Assembly: GCF_029960815.1 (NCBI RefSeq) | Contig: NZ_JASBRE010000008.1 | Location: forward strand, 62,001 to 126,000 | Reading direction: 5' to 3' | Length of the DNA stretch: 64,000 nucleotides | From: Pseudomonas sp. AL03 | GTDB lineage: Bacteria > Pseudomonadota > Gammaproteobacteria > Pseudomonadales > Pseudomonadaceae | Part shown: piece after piece, positions 26,958 through 35,932 of the stretch | Layout of the letters: every line of letters begins with the position of its first letter | How positions within the stretch are numbered: position 1 is the stretch's first letter | Position numbers and translations under genes: made by a program | Notes under the pieces: model-generated | Seen by the model: only the letters and a program-made list of their open reading frames with translations | Told to the model about the DNA's origin: nothing | The model's database searches: none

Positions 26958-27827
26958 ATGAATCAATCTACTTATCAGGCGCGGGTCATCACCGATCGCG
27001 AGTATGCCTTGAACACCGACACCGCGGCGGTTTTCGAAGAGCTCTCGAGCGCCGGCGTGATTATCTTCCGCAACTGCATCCTGTCTCTGGACGAGTTCGG
27101 TGCCTTCGTGAAAAAACACAGCTCGCGCCTTAGCCTGGACCCGGGCCGCGTGATCGCCAAAGGCGTCGCACAATTGGTGGACGCCGGCACCGATGCCGTA
27201 GGCCTGCACTGCGAAAACGGCAACGCGCCGATCTGGCCGGACCTGACATGGTTCTTCTGCGAAATCGCCCCCACCAAAGGTTCGCAAACCACCTTGTGCG
27301 ATGGGGTGAAGGTCTACCAGGAACTCAGCGAAGAGGCCCGTCAGCGCTTCGAGAGCAGCCGTATCCGCTACCGCCGCACCGTACCGGGCGAAAAGTGGCG
27401 CAAGATCGTCTGCTACTACAAACCGGAAATCCAGCAACTGGAAGACGCCAGTTTCGAGCACCTGAGCGAGATCATCGGCCAGGACCCCAACACCCGGATG
27501 GAATACAACCCAGGCACCGATTGCGTGGCCTACGCCTACAGCGTCCCGGCGTGCCAGACCTCCAGTTTCTGTGAGCACCCCGCCTTCGCCAACAGCATTC
27601 TCGGGCCGTCCTTCAACTACGAGAAACCGGTGATCGATTTCGAGAACGGCGAAGAGATTCCCGCCGACCTGCTGGCGGAAATCACCGAGATCACCGAACG
27701 CAATACTCACACCGTGGGCTGGCAGGACCTGGACCTGGTGATGATCGACAACCGCCGGGTCATGCACGGCCGACAAGCGATCATCGATGACCAGCGTCGC
27801 ATCTTCAATGCGCTGAGCTACCGGTAA
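26958..27827 (+). CDS. Fe(II)/2-oxoglutarate-dependent oxygenase, TauD/SyrP-like
   Basis: 289 residues. The facial triad is His84-x-Glu86 (GLHCENG) and His270 (VMHGRQA), with the 2-oxoglutarate-binding Arg at 280/281 (RRIFN). The HxE rather than HxD form, with WPDLTWFFCEIAP after it, is typical of SyrP/clavaminate-synthase-like hydroxylases acting on amino-acid-like substrates. Stop overlaps the next ATG by one base (TAATG). Confidence 0.88.
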   Translation: MNQSTYQARVITDREYALNTDTAAVFEELSSAGVIIFRNCILSLDEFGAFVKKHSSRLSLDPGRVIAKGVAQLVDAGTDAVGLHCENGNAPIWPDLTWFFCEIAPTKGSQTTLCDGVKVYQELSEEARQRFESSRIRYRRTVPGEKWRKIVCYYKPEIQQLEDASFEHLSEIIGQDPNTRMEYNPGTDCVAYAYSVPACQTSSFCEHPAFANSILGPSFNYEKPVIDFENGEEIPADLLAEITEITERNTHTVGWQDLDLVMIDNRRVMHGRQAIIDDQRRIFNALSYR

Positions 27828-28960
27828 TGGCCGCCATCACGAATCACCCAGGTCAGACCTGGGCCGTCGAAGGCCAGTACGAAAGCTTCATCGACAACCA
27901 CGGCCATCAACTGATTGACCTCAGTGGCGGGTTCGGCCTGCAAGTACCCGAGGTGGTGCAAGCAGTGAGTCGGCAGGTCGATAAAATCGGCCTGTCCAAC
28001 CGTGTCCTGTTGTCCGCGCCGTTGATCGAGTTGTGCAAGCAACTCAGCGACTTCATGCCCGAAGGGCTGGAGAACTCGTATGTCTGCAACTCCGGCGACG
28101 AGGCGTTTGAAGGTGCGCTGAAACTCGCACGCTCGATCAATCCCCATCGGCGTACGGTGATCGCCGTGGGTGGCGTGGCGTACGGCTCGTTGTCTTATGG
28201 ACGCTATCTGAGCGCCCCCGAGCATTACCCGGAGTCCGGGGAGTTTCTGGGGATCAAGGTGGTGCATGTCGACTCGGTGCACGACCTGCCGGACATGGCG
28301 ATCTGGCAGGACTGTTTTGCCCTGTGCTACGGCCCGTTGCGCACGGCCGCCAACGGACTGCTGGAAGCGGTCGACCCAATGCTGATCGCCAGTCTGGAAC
28401 GGATCGCCAACAGCCAGCGAATTGCGACCCTGTTCAACGACGTCGACACCTGTCTGGGTAGCGTCGGGCATCTGCTGTCGCAGAGTCTGTCCGGTGCGCG
28501 CCCGGACATCGTTGTTCTGGGCAAAAGCCTGGGCGGCGGCTGCATCCCCATCGGCACCTACACCTGCAGCCATGCGCTGGCCTACAAGGCCTACGGCAAA
28601 GTCTCACCTGCCAAACACGGGAGCACCACCGCCGGTAACCCGCCATCGTGCATCGCGGCACGGACCGCCCTGCGCTATGCGCAGGAAAAGCGGCTGGACC
28701 AGCGCAGTCTCGACAACGGCAAGGCGCTGGCCACAGAGCTGGCCGACCTCAGTGCACGGGCCATCGGCGGCATCGTCAAGGTACCGCTGGCCAGCACTGA
28801 GCAAGCCGTTGAGGCGCAACGGGCGCTGTACGCCGCCGGTGTGCATATTCGTCGGCCAAGCGGGCGTGAATTGCTCTTGCGTTGCCCATTGGTCGCGCGC
28901 ACGGAGCGCGTCGTCGACGCCGCACGCCTTATAAAAAGGACCTTGCAATATGCTGCTTAA
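27827..28960 (+). CDS. Class III aminotransferase-like protein with diverged PLP-contact residues
   Basis: 377 residues, shorter than the usual 420-450. The Schiff-base lysine is kept (K233, LGKSLGGG), as is CNSGDEAFEGALKLAR (about 88-102). Three family positions differ: the DEVqtG motif reads N204-D-V-D-T-C, so the pyridine-N-binding Asp aligns with Asn; YHG reads YGS (119-121); the EPvqG motif reads YGPLRT. It may be inactive alone and work as a partner of the next, canonical aminotransferase, or catalyse a different PLP reaction. Overlaps that gene by 11 bases. Confidence 0.82.
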   Translation: MAAITNHPGQTWAVEGQYESFIDNHGHQLIDLSGGFGLQVPEVVQAVSRQVDKIGLSNRVLLSAPLIELCKQLSDFMPEGLENSYVCNSGDEAFEGALKLARSINPHRRTVIAVGGVAYGSLSYGRYLSAPEHYPESGEFLGIKVVHVDSVHDLPDMAIWQDCFALCYGPLRTAANGLLEAVDPMLIASLERIANSQRIATLFNDVDTCLGSVGHLLSQSLSGARPDIVVLGKSLGGGCIPIGTYTCSHALAYKAYGKVSPAKHGSTTAGNPPSCIAARTALRYAQEKRLDQRSLDNGKALATELADLSARAIGGIVKVPLASTEQAVEAQRALYAAGVHIRRPSGRELLLRCPLVARTERVVDAARLIKRTLQYAA

Positions 28961-30278
28961 CAGCCTGGTGGATGACTGCTACAAACACTGGACGCCCTCG
29001 GCGGCCAAGCTTTATCGCATCGCCAATACCGGAATCGAACGCTCCGCCGAAGGTGCGATCGTCACCGACCATCGCGGTAAGCATTTCATCGATTGTGCGT
29101 GCAGCTATGGAATATTTCTGGTCGGCCACCAGAACCCTCTGGTCAAGTACGCCAGCCAGCGTCAGTTGAACCGGATGGCCTGGCAGCCCGAAGGGCTGAC
29201 CCACGACTCGCAACACCAGTTGAGTGAGACCCTCAGGCGTCTGGCGCCCGGCGAGTGGGGCGATGTGCGCTACACCATGACCGGTGCCGAAGCCATCGAG
29301 CAAACCTTGCGCTACGTGCTCAAACGGCAGTTGCCGCGCAAACGGATCGTGGTCATGCGCAATGCCTACCATGGCAAGACCCTGACCACGATGGCGATCC
29401 TCGGCCAGCAGTACCAGAGCAACCAGCATGGTCTGAACCGCCTCACGGTCGACTTCATTCCCTACGGAGACTTCGCCGCACTGGAACACGCCATCACCGA
29501 CCAGGTGGCGGCGGTCTACATCGAGCCGATCCTCGGCGGCGCCTACCTGACCCTGCCCGAGGTCGGCTACAACACGCGGATCCGCGAATTGTGCAGCGCC
29601 CACGGCTGCCTGATGATCGCCGATGAAATCCAGACGGCGTTCGGTCGCTGCGGTAAATGGTTCGCCGTCGATTACGACAATGTAGTGCCCGACATCATGG
29701 TGCTTTCCAAGGGCTTGACCGGCGGCTACGCAGCCATCGCGGCGGTGATGTACAGCCGCGCCTTGATCGAACAGTTGCCACTCGACCCTCTTGAAGATCA
29801 AGTCTGCGGCCAGGGTGGCTTGCCTTATGCCTGTGAAACGGCCCTGGCCGCAATCCATGCGATTGAAGACGGCCAACTGATCGAAAAATCCCGAGCTTCC
29901 AGCACACAGCTGTGCCGGGGATTGCAGCTACTGGCCGAAGCCTACCCGCAGATAATCAGCGACGCGCCAGCGATTGGCCTGATGACCGGTTTGCGCCTCA
30001 AGGGCGCGGTGTGGGAAAGCTTGATCAGCATGGAACTGACCAAACGCGGGGTTCACGCCGGGCACTCGTTGAACGAAAAAGCCTCGGCGCCGGTGTTGCG
30101 TTTCTATCCACCGCTGACCATCAGCACCGGGGAAATCAGCCAGGTCCTCAAGGCCCTGGAAGAATCGCTCGAAGCCGTTGCCAGCAAGCCGCGCTGGATG
30201 CTCAAACTGATGACGCCGATCATCCGCAACCTCTACCGCCTCCCTTACGCCATGACCCCACGGAGCGCAGACCAATGA
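28950..30278 (+). CDS. Class III PLP-dependent aminotransferase
   Basis: 442 residues with all class III motifs: CSYGIFLVGHQNPLV near 50, TGAEAIEQTLRY (about 110), RNAYHGKTLTTMA (about 138), EPILGGAYLTLP (about 191), ADEIQTAFGRCGK (about 226) and the Schiff-base lysine in VLSKGLTGGYAA (about 252). The family acts on omega-amines or diamino acids such as ornithine, putrescine or diaminobutyrate. Expressed with its diverged paralogue by overlapping reading frames; the stop also overlaps the amidase start by 4 bases. Confidence 0.92.
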   Translation: MLLNSLVDDCYKHWTPSAAKLYRIANTGIERSAEGAIVTDHRGKHFIDCACSYGIFLVGHQNPLVKYASQRQLNRMAWQPEGLTHDSQHQLSETLRRLAPGEWGDVRYTMTGAEAIEQTLRYVLKRQLPRKRIVVMRNAYHGKTLTTMAILGQQYQSNQHGLNRLTVDFIPYGDFAALEHAITDQVAAVYIEPILGGAYLTLPEVGYNTRIRELCSAHGCLMIADEIQTAFGRCGKWFAVDYDNVVPDIMVLSKGLTGGYAAIAAVMYSRALIEQLPLDPLEDQVCGQGGLPYACETALAAIHAIEDGQLIEKSRASSTQLCRGLQLLAEAYPQIISDAPAIGLMTGLRLKGAVWESLISMELTKRGVHAGHSLNEKASAPVLRFYPPLTISTGEISQVLKALEESLEAVASKPRWMLKLMTPIIRNLYRLPYAMTPRSADQ

Positions 30279-31681
30279 TTAGCGTGGACGATCTCTCCCT
30301 GGTTGAAATGGCCTCGCTGATCCGTCATTCAACCCTGACCAGCGAAGCCATCACCCGCCACTACTTGCAGGCCTTGAAAGAACGCAACCCTGCTGTCAAC
30401 GCGGTGATCCAGAAGCACACCGACGAAACGATCCTCGCGCGGGCCCGCGAGGCCGACGCCGCGGTTTCCCGGGGTCAGTCTCTGGGGCCGCTGCACGGTG
30501 TGCCGATTACCATCAAGGACGTGTTGCATGTCGAAGGTTATCGGCTGTCGCGCGGGCTCACCGAGTTTCTCGGTGACGCCAGTCAGAAAGATGCCACTGC
30601 CGTCGCCCGCCTGCGTGCTGCGGGAGCAATCATCATCGGGCTGACCAACGTACCCGAACTGTGCATGGCCTTTGAAACCGACAATTTCGTCTATGGACTG
30701 ACCCGCAATCCCCACGACCTGAACCGTTCCGCCGGCGGCAGCAGCGGTGGCGAAGGCGCCGCTATTGCCGCCGGGATTTCCCCGGCTGGCCTGGCGTCGG
30801 ATGCCAGCGGCAGCGTGCGGGTTCCGGCGCACTTCAATGGGGTCTGCGGCTTCAAACTGACGCAGGGCCGAGTGCCGTTGACCGGACAGTTTCCACGCGA
30901 GCGCTCCGGGCTCTTTCACCACACCTCCAGCTTCGGAGTGATGGGTCGTTATGTCGCAGACGTCGAAGTCATGGGCCGCCTCATCGCCGGGCCCGACGGT
31001 CATGACCCGGACACCGTCGACGTGCCCTGGCAAGGTCTGGATACACCGCTGGATCAGCTGCGGGTGGCATTCCTGTATGAAACCTCACGGGTTTCACCGT
31101 CGCTCGCCGTCGCCCGCACGCTGGATACGGTACGCGAGCTGACCGGCAAGATCGTCGCCAGCATCAGCGACGAACAGCCGCCGATGCTCGAAGAATCCTG
31201 CGATGTGCTGTGGCGTCTGTTCATCACTGGCGGCGATTCGGCCAGGGGCTGGAAACAGTTGTTCAGCGACATTGGCAAGAAGTCCTTCACCCCGGCCCTC
31301 AACACTCTGGTGGCCATGAGCGAGGAAGTCGAATGCAGCATCGACCAGGTGAAGCTCGACTGGAACAACCTTGATCGCATGCGCTACCAGCTGGCGGCGT
31401 TCTTCAGAACTCATGACCTGCTGATCACGCCGGTCCACCCCACGGTCGCGTTCGAGCATGGCCACTCCCTGAACGATCGTCACCAATATGGCTACGTGTT
31501 CCCGTTCAGCCTGTCCGGGTCACCGGTGCTGGTCATTCGGGCCGGGGTCGATGAAGCCAGCGGTTTGCCGATCGGTATCCAGATCGTCGCCCCGCACTGG
31601 CAGGAGGCGCGGCTGATCGAGTTCGGCAAGCGCCTGGAGGCCGCCTTGCCAAAATGGCAGGCGGTTATTCCCGCTCAGTAA
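30275..31681 (+). CDS. Amidase-signature family hydrolase
   Basis: 468 residues from ATG 30275 (overlap ATGA with the aminotransferase). The Ser-cisSer-Lys triad is visible: Lys81 (ITIKDV), Ser156 (AGGSSGGE) and nucleophile Ser180 (DASGSVRVPA), with the usual 24-residue spacing between the serines. The family hydrolyses or transfers amides. A longer upstream frame from 29912 lies inside the aminotransferase gene and is not used. It might deprotect an acyl-amide intermediate or form an amide product. Confidence 0.92.
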   Translation: MISVDDLSLVEMASLIRHSTLTSEAITRHYLQALKERNPAVNAVIQKHTDETILARAREADAAVSRGQSLGPLHGVPITIKDVLHVEGYRLSRGLTEFLGDASQKDATAVARLRAAGAIIIGLTNVPELCMAFETDNFVYGLTRNPHDLNRSAGGSSGGEGAAIAAGISPAGLASDASGSVRVPAHFNGVCGFKLTQGRVPLTGQFPRERSGLFHHTSSFGVMGRYVADVEVMGRLIAGPDGHDPDTVDVPWQGLDTPLDQLRVAFLYETSRVSPSLAVARTLDTVRELTGKIVASISDEQPPMLEESCDVLWRLFITGGDSARGWKQLFSDIGKKSFTPALNTLVAMSEEVECSIDQVKLDWNNLDRMRYQLAAFFRTHDLLITPVHPTVAFEHGHSLNDRHQYGYVFPFSLSGSPVLVIRAGVDEASGLPIGIQIVAPHWQEARLIEFGKRLEAALPKWQAVIPAQ

Positions 31682-31772
31682 CCCTCCCTCCGTTGCAACC
31701 GTTGCCCAACGTTATCTCGGCAGCGGTTGCCGGATTTTGCTGTATCTCCCTACTTCCCAGGACATCCGCACC

Positions 31773-32510
31773 ATGAACAACTACGTGGCAATCTACGACG
31801 GTATCGGCGAAAAGTTTGACCAGGCCATCAGCAAGGCCAGCGAGCGAGAGGTGGAGGTCAACACCTTCTTCCACATGCTCGGCGATGTGAACAACAAGCG
31901 AGTGCTCGACCTGGCCTGCGGCCATGGGTTCTTCGCCCGACAAATGATCGAACGCGGGGCTGATGAAGTGGTGGGTGTCGACATCTCAAGCGAGATGATC
32001 AAGCTGGCGATCAACGACAGCCTGGACGTGCCGAACCTGCAGTACCACGTGCATGACGTGGCGCTGATGCCTCACTTGGGCAGCTTCGATCTGGTCAGTG
32101 CCGTCTGGCTGCTGTGCTACGCCGACAGCGAGGAAACCCTGGTGCAGATGCTGGTCAACATCCACAACAGCCTGCTGCCAGGCGGTCGGTTGATTGCCTA
32201 CACCTCTAACCCGGACTTCCGCCTGGGGATCTGCAACTTCACCCGCTACGGCCTGACTATCCTCAGTGAAGAGCCTATAGAGGGCGGCTTCTCCTGTGAT
32301 GCGCAGTTCGTCACCGAGCCACCGGTGCCCTTCCACTTCTATCGCCTCAGCCGTGAGGTCTACGAGCGCGCCATCCGACGAGCCGGTTTTAGTCACTTCG
32401 AATGGGTCGTCCCGATGATCCCGCAAAAGCATCTGGACGAATTTGGCGAAGCATACTGGTACGACTTTCAACGCAATTGCGATCAGGTGGGGCTGGTGTG
32501 CCAGAAATGA
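31773..32510 (+). CDS. Class I SAM-dependent methyltransferase
   Basis: 245 residues from MNNYVAIYDGIGEKFD. SAM-binding motif I is VLDLACGHGFFARQM (about 47-61), the acidic loop is VVGVDISSEMIKLA and motif II/III follow (FDLVSAVWLLCYADS). It resembles small-molecule O- or N-methyltransferases of biosynthetic clusters. The gap of 91 nt after the amidase is the largest in block B but no terminator lies between them. It is convergent with the next gene. Confidence 0.88.
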   Translation: MNNYVAIYDGIGEKFDQAISKASEREVEVNTFFHMLGDVNNKRVLDLACGHGFFARQMIERGADEVVGVDISSEMIKLAINDSLDVPNLQYHVHDVALMPHLGSFDLVSAVWLLCYADSEETLVQMLVNIHNSLLPGGRLIAYTSNPDFRLGICNFTRYGLTILSEEPIEGGFSCDAQFVTEPPVPFHFYRLSREVYERAIRRAGFSHFEWVVPMIPQKHLDEFGEAYWYDFQRNCDQVGLVCQK

Positions 32511-32526
32511 GCGTCCGGTGGGTTCT

Positions 32527-33141
32527 TCAGACCGGGGTAATGCGATAAGCGCAACGGCGGGCATTCATCAGAATGTGCTCCACGCGCTCAACCCTGGCTT
32601 GCAGAACCTGCTCGAACACATTCAGTTCGGCACGGCAGAAACCCTGACACGCGGCCGCCGCCGCGCAGATCGGACAATGGTTCTCGATCAACACGAAGGC
32701 CCCGTCCGGTTGCTCGCTCCACTCGGCCATATAGCCTTCACGGGCACGCAGGGCCGCAAGGCGTTTGACCCGTTCCTGAAGGGTCTCGGCACCGGCCAGT
32801 TCTTGCAGGTACAAGGTGCGACTCTGCTGCTCGCGAACATCGATCAGACGATCGATGGCCCCGGGCCCGAAGGTCTCGCGCACGGTCTGCAAGAGCTGCA
32901 CGGCCAGTTCCGAATGGGTATCGGGAAACCGCGCATGGCCAGCCGCCGTCAGGTGCCAGACCTGCGACGGGCGTCCGACGCCCCGGGCCTCGGACTGAGC
33001 GTGCACCAGGCCGCTGGCGGCCAACTTGACGAACTGCTGGCGCGCCGCTTCCCCCGTGGTACCCAGCGCGCGTCCGGCATCGGCCGCCAGTTGCGGGCCA
33101 AGGGTCTTGAGCATGTAAAGCAGTCGGTCGGCTGGCGACAT
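32527..33141 (-). CDS. HTH transcriptional regulator with C-terminal Cys cluster (SufR/DeoR-like)
   Basis: 204 residues from MSPADRLLYMLKTLGP; the winged HTH occupies about 1-75 (LAADAGRALGTTGEAARQQFVKL-type recognition region). A C-terminal motif C-x2-C-x5-C-x3-C (CPICAAAAACQGFC) could bind an Fe-S cluster or metal as in SufR-like regulators. An upstream TTG at 33180 in frame adds 13 residues. It is divergent from the MFS exporter across about 160 bp, so it probably represses it in response to a redox signal or ligand. Confidence 0.82.
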   Translation of the reverse strand: MSPADRLLYMLKTLGPQLAADAGRALGTTGEAARQQFVKLAASGLVHAQSEARGVGRPSQVWHLTAAGHARFPDTHSELAVQLLQTVRETFGPGAIDRLIDVREQQSRTLYLQELAGAETLQERVKRLAALRAREGYMAEWSEQPDGAFVLIENHCPICAAAAACQGFCRAELNVFEQVLQARVERVEHILMNARRCAYRITPV

Positions 33142-33212
33142 CGAGACTTCATCCTGTTTTTCCAAGTATTTTCTTGACAAACAACGACCCCCGCAGCTTC
33201 AATATTTAAAGA

Positions 33213-33227
33213 ATTTACTTGGTAAAT
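33213..33227. promoter_or_regulatory. Palindromic operator candidate between regulator and exporter
   Basis: Perfect 6-bp inverted repeat ATTTAC-TTG-GTAAAT, 73 nt before the exporter start, in the shared intergenic region. It is a good size for a dimeric HTH protein. A second, weaker dyad (CCAAG...CTTGA) lies at 33162-33178. Confidence 0.45.
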
Positions 33228-33299
33228 CTAACCCAAGCCTTGAAATCAGGCAATTAACTCTCGCAATCCGTCGGGTCGCGAGTCACAGCAGGAGGTTGT

Positions 33300-34718
33300 A
33301 TGTCTACGGAAGAAAGCAGCTGGAGCGATTTACTCTCCGGAAAAAACGCCGCGCGATCCATCGCACTGTCAGGAGGCGTTGCGCTGCATGCGATCAATAT
33401 TTACATCGCCACGACCATCCTGCCCTCCGTGGTCAAGGAAATCGGCGGGCTCGACCTGTACGCCTGGAACACCACACTTTTCGTCGTCGCATCCATCCTG
33501 GGCTCCGCGCTCACGGCCAAAGTCCTGCAACGCACAGGGCCACGCGTTTCCTATGCGATAGCCGCGTTACTTTTCCTCACCGGCAGCCTCATCTGCGCAC
33601 TGGCACCGAGTATGCCGGTGATGCTGGTCGGTCGCTCGGTTCAAGGCCTGGGCGGTGGTTTGATGTTCGCCCTGTGCTACTCGATGATTCAGTTGGTGTT
33701 CGAAGAGCGTCTCTGGCCTCGAGCCATGGCTCTGGTCTCGGGTATGTGGGGGATCGCCACGCTGATCGGCCCGGCCATCGGCGGCATTTTTGCTGAAATG
33801 GATGCCTGGCGCGCCGCCTTTGGCTCGTTGGTCCCTGTGACGTTGGCGTACATCCTGCTGACCAGCAACGTGTTGCCCAAACGTGACATGAACCAACCGC
33901 CCGTGGGCCGCTTGCCCTTGCTGCAACTGTTTCTGCTGGCCGCGGCAGTGCTATCGGTATGCGCCGGCAGCGCCTCGTCGCTTCCAACCTGGAACCTGCT
34001 TGGCATAGGCCTCTGCCTGCTGCTGGTATTTTTCCTGGTTCGTCATGAATCCAGCACCCTGACGCGCCTGCTGCCCAAGGACGCCTTGCGGCTCAATACC
34101 CCACTCTGTGCGCTGTACGCGACCATGGGACTGTTGGTGATCGGCATGACCAGCGAGATCTTCGTACCGTACTTCCTCCAAACCCTGCACGGGCAGACAC
34201 CGCTGATTTCCGGCTACCTGGCGGCCCTCATGGCCGCTGGCTGGACGTTGTCTGAAGTGATGAGCTCCGGCTGGCGCGAGCGTGGCGTGCGCCGCGCAAT
34301 CATCAGCGGCCCGGTGTTCGTACTGGTCGGACTGATCATCCTCGCCGTCGCCACACCGTTCAACAGTGGCGGAGACTGGGCGCTGCTCGCCCCAATCTGC
34401 ATTGCCCTGACCCTGGTGGGATTCGGCATCGGCATCGGCTGGCCACACCTGCTGACCCGGGTCCTGCAAGTGGCCTCGGCCGAAGACCAGGACTCAGCCG
34501 CGTCCTCCATCACCACCGTACAACTGTTCGCCACCGCGCTGGGCGCCGCACTGGCCGGCATGATCGCCAACATGGCCGGGCTCAACGACCCTTCCAACGC
34601 CGAAGGCACCGCCAACGCCGCGCGCTGGCTGTTTGCGCTGTTCACCATTGCGCCGATTCTGGCGTTGGTGACCGCAGTCCGTTCGACGCGCATTCGGCCA
34701 GACCTCGCAGCGGCCTGA
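33300..34718 (+). CDS. MFS drug:H+ antiporter (DHA2/EmrB-like)
   Basis: 472 residues with 13-14 predicted hydrophobic helices. It has DHA2 features: ATTILPSVVKEIGG in helix 1, GRSVQGLGGGLMFALCY (motif region in helix 4) and a GPAIGGIF motif C-like element in helix 5. Exports toxic or secreted small molecules. RBS AGGAGG 7 nt before ATG 33300. As the nearest transporter to block B and controlled by its own divergent regulator, it is a plausible exporter and self-resistance gene of the pathway, though this regulator/MFS pair could also be an independent module. Confidence 0.9.
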   Translation: MSTEESSWSDLLSGKNAARSIALSGGVALHAINIYIATTILPSVVKEIGGLDLYAWNTTLFVVASILGSALTAKVLQRTGPRVSYAIAALLFLTGSLICALAPSMPVMLVGRSVQGLGGGLMFALCYSMIQLVFEERLWPRAMALVSGMWGIATLIGPAIGGIFAEMDAWRAAFGSLVPVTLAYILLTSNVLPKRDMNQPPVGRLPLLQLFLLAAAVLSVCAGSASSLPTWNLLGIGLCLLLVFFLVRHESSTLTRLLPKDALRLNTPLCALYATMGLLVIGMTSEIFVPYFLQTLHGQTPLISGYLAALMAAGWTLSEVMSSGWRERGVRRAIISGPVFVLVGLIILAVATPFNSGGDWALLAPICIALTLVGFGIGIGWPHLLTRVLQVASAEDQDSAASSITTVQLFATALGAALAGMIANMAGLNDPSNAEGTANAARWLFALFTIAPILALVTAVRSTRIRPDLAAA

Positions 34719-34822
34719 AGCGGCTCTAGCGACAATAAAAAACCGGTGTTGACCGCAATGCTGTTCACTTAAGCCGGAGACCGGAGCTTTTTGATTTCAA
34801 GCTCTACGGTGAAAAGCCCAGT

Positions 34823-34861
34823 AAAACGCCGCTTTCTCATGTCGAGAAAAGCGGCGTTTTT
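34823..34861. terminator. Bidirectional terminator
   Basis: 13-bp perfect stem AAAACGCCGCTTT / AAAGCGGCGTTTT with a 12-nt loop. A-rich on the left and T-rich on the right, it works on either strand. It lies between the MFS exporter and the tRNA-Ser gene. Confidence 0.85.
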
Positions 34862-34978
34862 CCTAATTTGCCATCGGTTGCGGCAGGACGACGATAGCGC
34901 GCTGACTGACCACAGCTGTAGCACCCAGAGGGCTAGGCCGCGCAAGGGAACACATGGGGGAACAGAAACAGCAGAATG

Positions 34979-35006
34979 CAAAAAGGCCCCATAAAATGGG
35001 GCCTTT
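34979..35006 (-). terminator. Terminator of tRNA-Ser / purC transcript
   Basis: Minus strand: 9-bp stem AAAGGCCCC/GGGGCCTTT followed by TTTTT, starting 12 nt beyond the encoded CCA of the tRNA. Confidence 0.85.
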
Positions 35007-35017
35007 AAGTATAAATA

Positions 35018-35107
35018 TGGCGGAGAGATAGGGATTCGAACCCTAGGTACCGGTGAAGGTACAACGGATTTCGAATCCGTCCCATTCGGCCACTCTGGCA
35101 TCTCTCC
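35018..35107 (-). tRNA. tRNA-Ser (anticodon CGA)
   Basis: 90-nt class II tRNA with acceptor stem GGAGAGA/TCTCTCC, discriminator G and encoded CCA. Anticodon stem ACGGA/TCCGT encloses the loop TTCGAAA, giving anticodon CGA (codon UCG). The long variable arm (about 19 nt, ...TACCTTCACCGGTA) and the T-loop GGTTCGAATCC are standard for tRNA-Ser. Its 3' end faces the accessory region to the left. Confidence 0.96.
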
Positions 35108-35190
35108 AACGGCGCGCATCATAACAACACTTTTGCCGGAAGCGAACCCCCTAAGCGAAATTTTTCCGTGCTATCAGATGCTTGCGTCGA

Positions 35191-35904
35191 TTAAAGCGGT
35201 ACGCCCAAACGATTGGCGACTTCTTCGTAGGCTTCGATGACGTCACCGAGGCCCTGACGGAAGCGGTCTTTGTCCATTTTCTTGCCGGTGGCCTTGTCCC
35301 ACAGACGGCAGCCGTCCGGGCTGAATTCGTCGCCCAGGACGATGGAGCCGTCGGAGAAGACACCGAATTCGAGTTTGAAGTCGACCAGCAGCAGGCCGGC
35401 GTCGTCGAACAGTTTACTCAGGACTTCGTTGACCTTGAGCGACAGTTCTTTCATGCGAACCAGTTGCTCGGCGGTGCCCCAACCGAATGCCACAACATGG
35501 GACTCGTTGATGAACGGGTCGCCCTTGGCGTCGTCCTTCAGGAACAGTTCAAAGGTGTAAGGGTTGAGCTTCAGGCCTTCTTCGACGCCCAGGCGCTTGA
35601 CCAGGCTGCCGGCGGCGTAGTTACGCACGACGCACTCGACCGGGATCATGTCGAGTTTTTTCACCAGGCATTCGTTGTCGCCCAGCAGTTTGTCGAATTG
35701 GGTCGGCACGCCGGCTGCTTCGAGTTTCTGCATGATGAAGGCGTTGAACTTGTTGTTCACCATGCCTTTGCGATCGAGCTGCTCGATGCGCTTGCCGTCG
35801 AACGCCGAGGTGTCGTTGCGAAACAGCAGGATCAAGCGGTCAGCGTCGTCGGTCTTGAAAACCGATTTGGCTTTGCCGCGGTAGAGTTCTTCACGTTTTT
35901 CCAT
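35191..35904 (-). CDS. purC: Phosphoribosylaminoimidazole-succinocarboxamide synthase
   Basis: 237 residues, normal length. It makes SAICAR from CAIR, aspartate and ATP in de novo purine synthesis. N-terminal YRGKAKSVF is the ATP-binding loop, [13 protein letters not shown] (about 88-100) and [10 protein letters not shown] / [14 protein letters not shown] (about 172-200) are PurC signatures. It is the fourth gene of the dapA-bamC-MBL-purC run and precedes tRNA-Ser. Confidence 0.98.
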   Translation of the reverse strand: MEKREELYRGKAKSVFKTDDADRLILLFRNDTSAFDGKRIEQLDRKGMVNNKFNAFIMQKLEAAGVPTQFDKLLGDNECLVKKLDMIPVECVVRNYAAGSLVKRLGVEEGLKLNPYTFELFLKDDAKGDPFINESHVVAFGWGTAEQLVRMKELSLKVNEVLSKLFDDAGLLLVDFKLEFGVFSDGSIVLGDEFSPDGCRLWDKATGKKMDKDRFRQGLGDVIEAYEEVANRLGVPL

Positions 35905-35932
35905 GATGGGCTCCGCTTGCTAAGTAGGTGGG

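Noticed and set aside
34769..35122. 117-codon frame running through the tRNA-Ser gene
   Set aside because: It is translation of tRNA and terminator sequence; EWPNGTDSKSVVPSPVPRVR-type strings are the usual artefact of tRNA-Ser/Leu genes.
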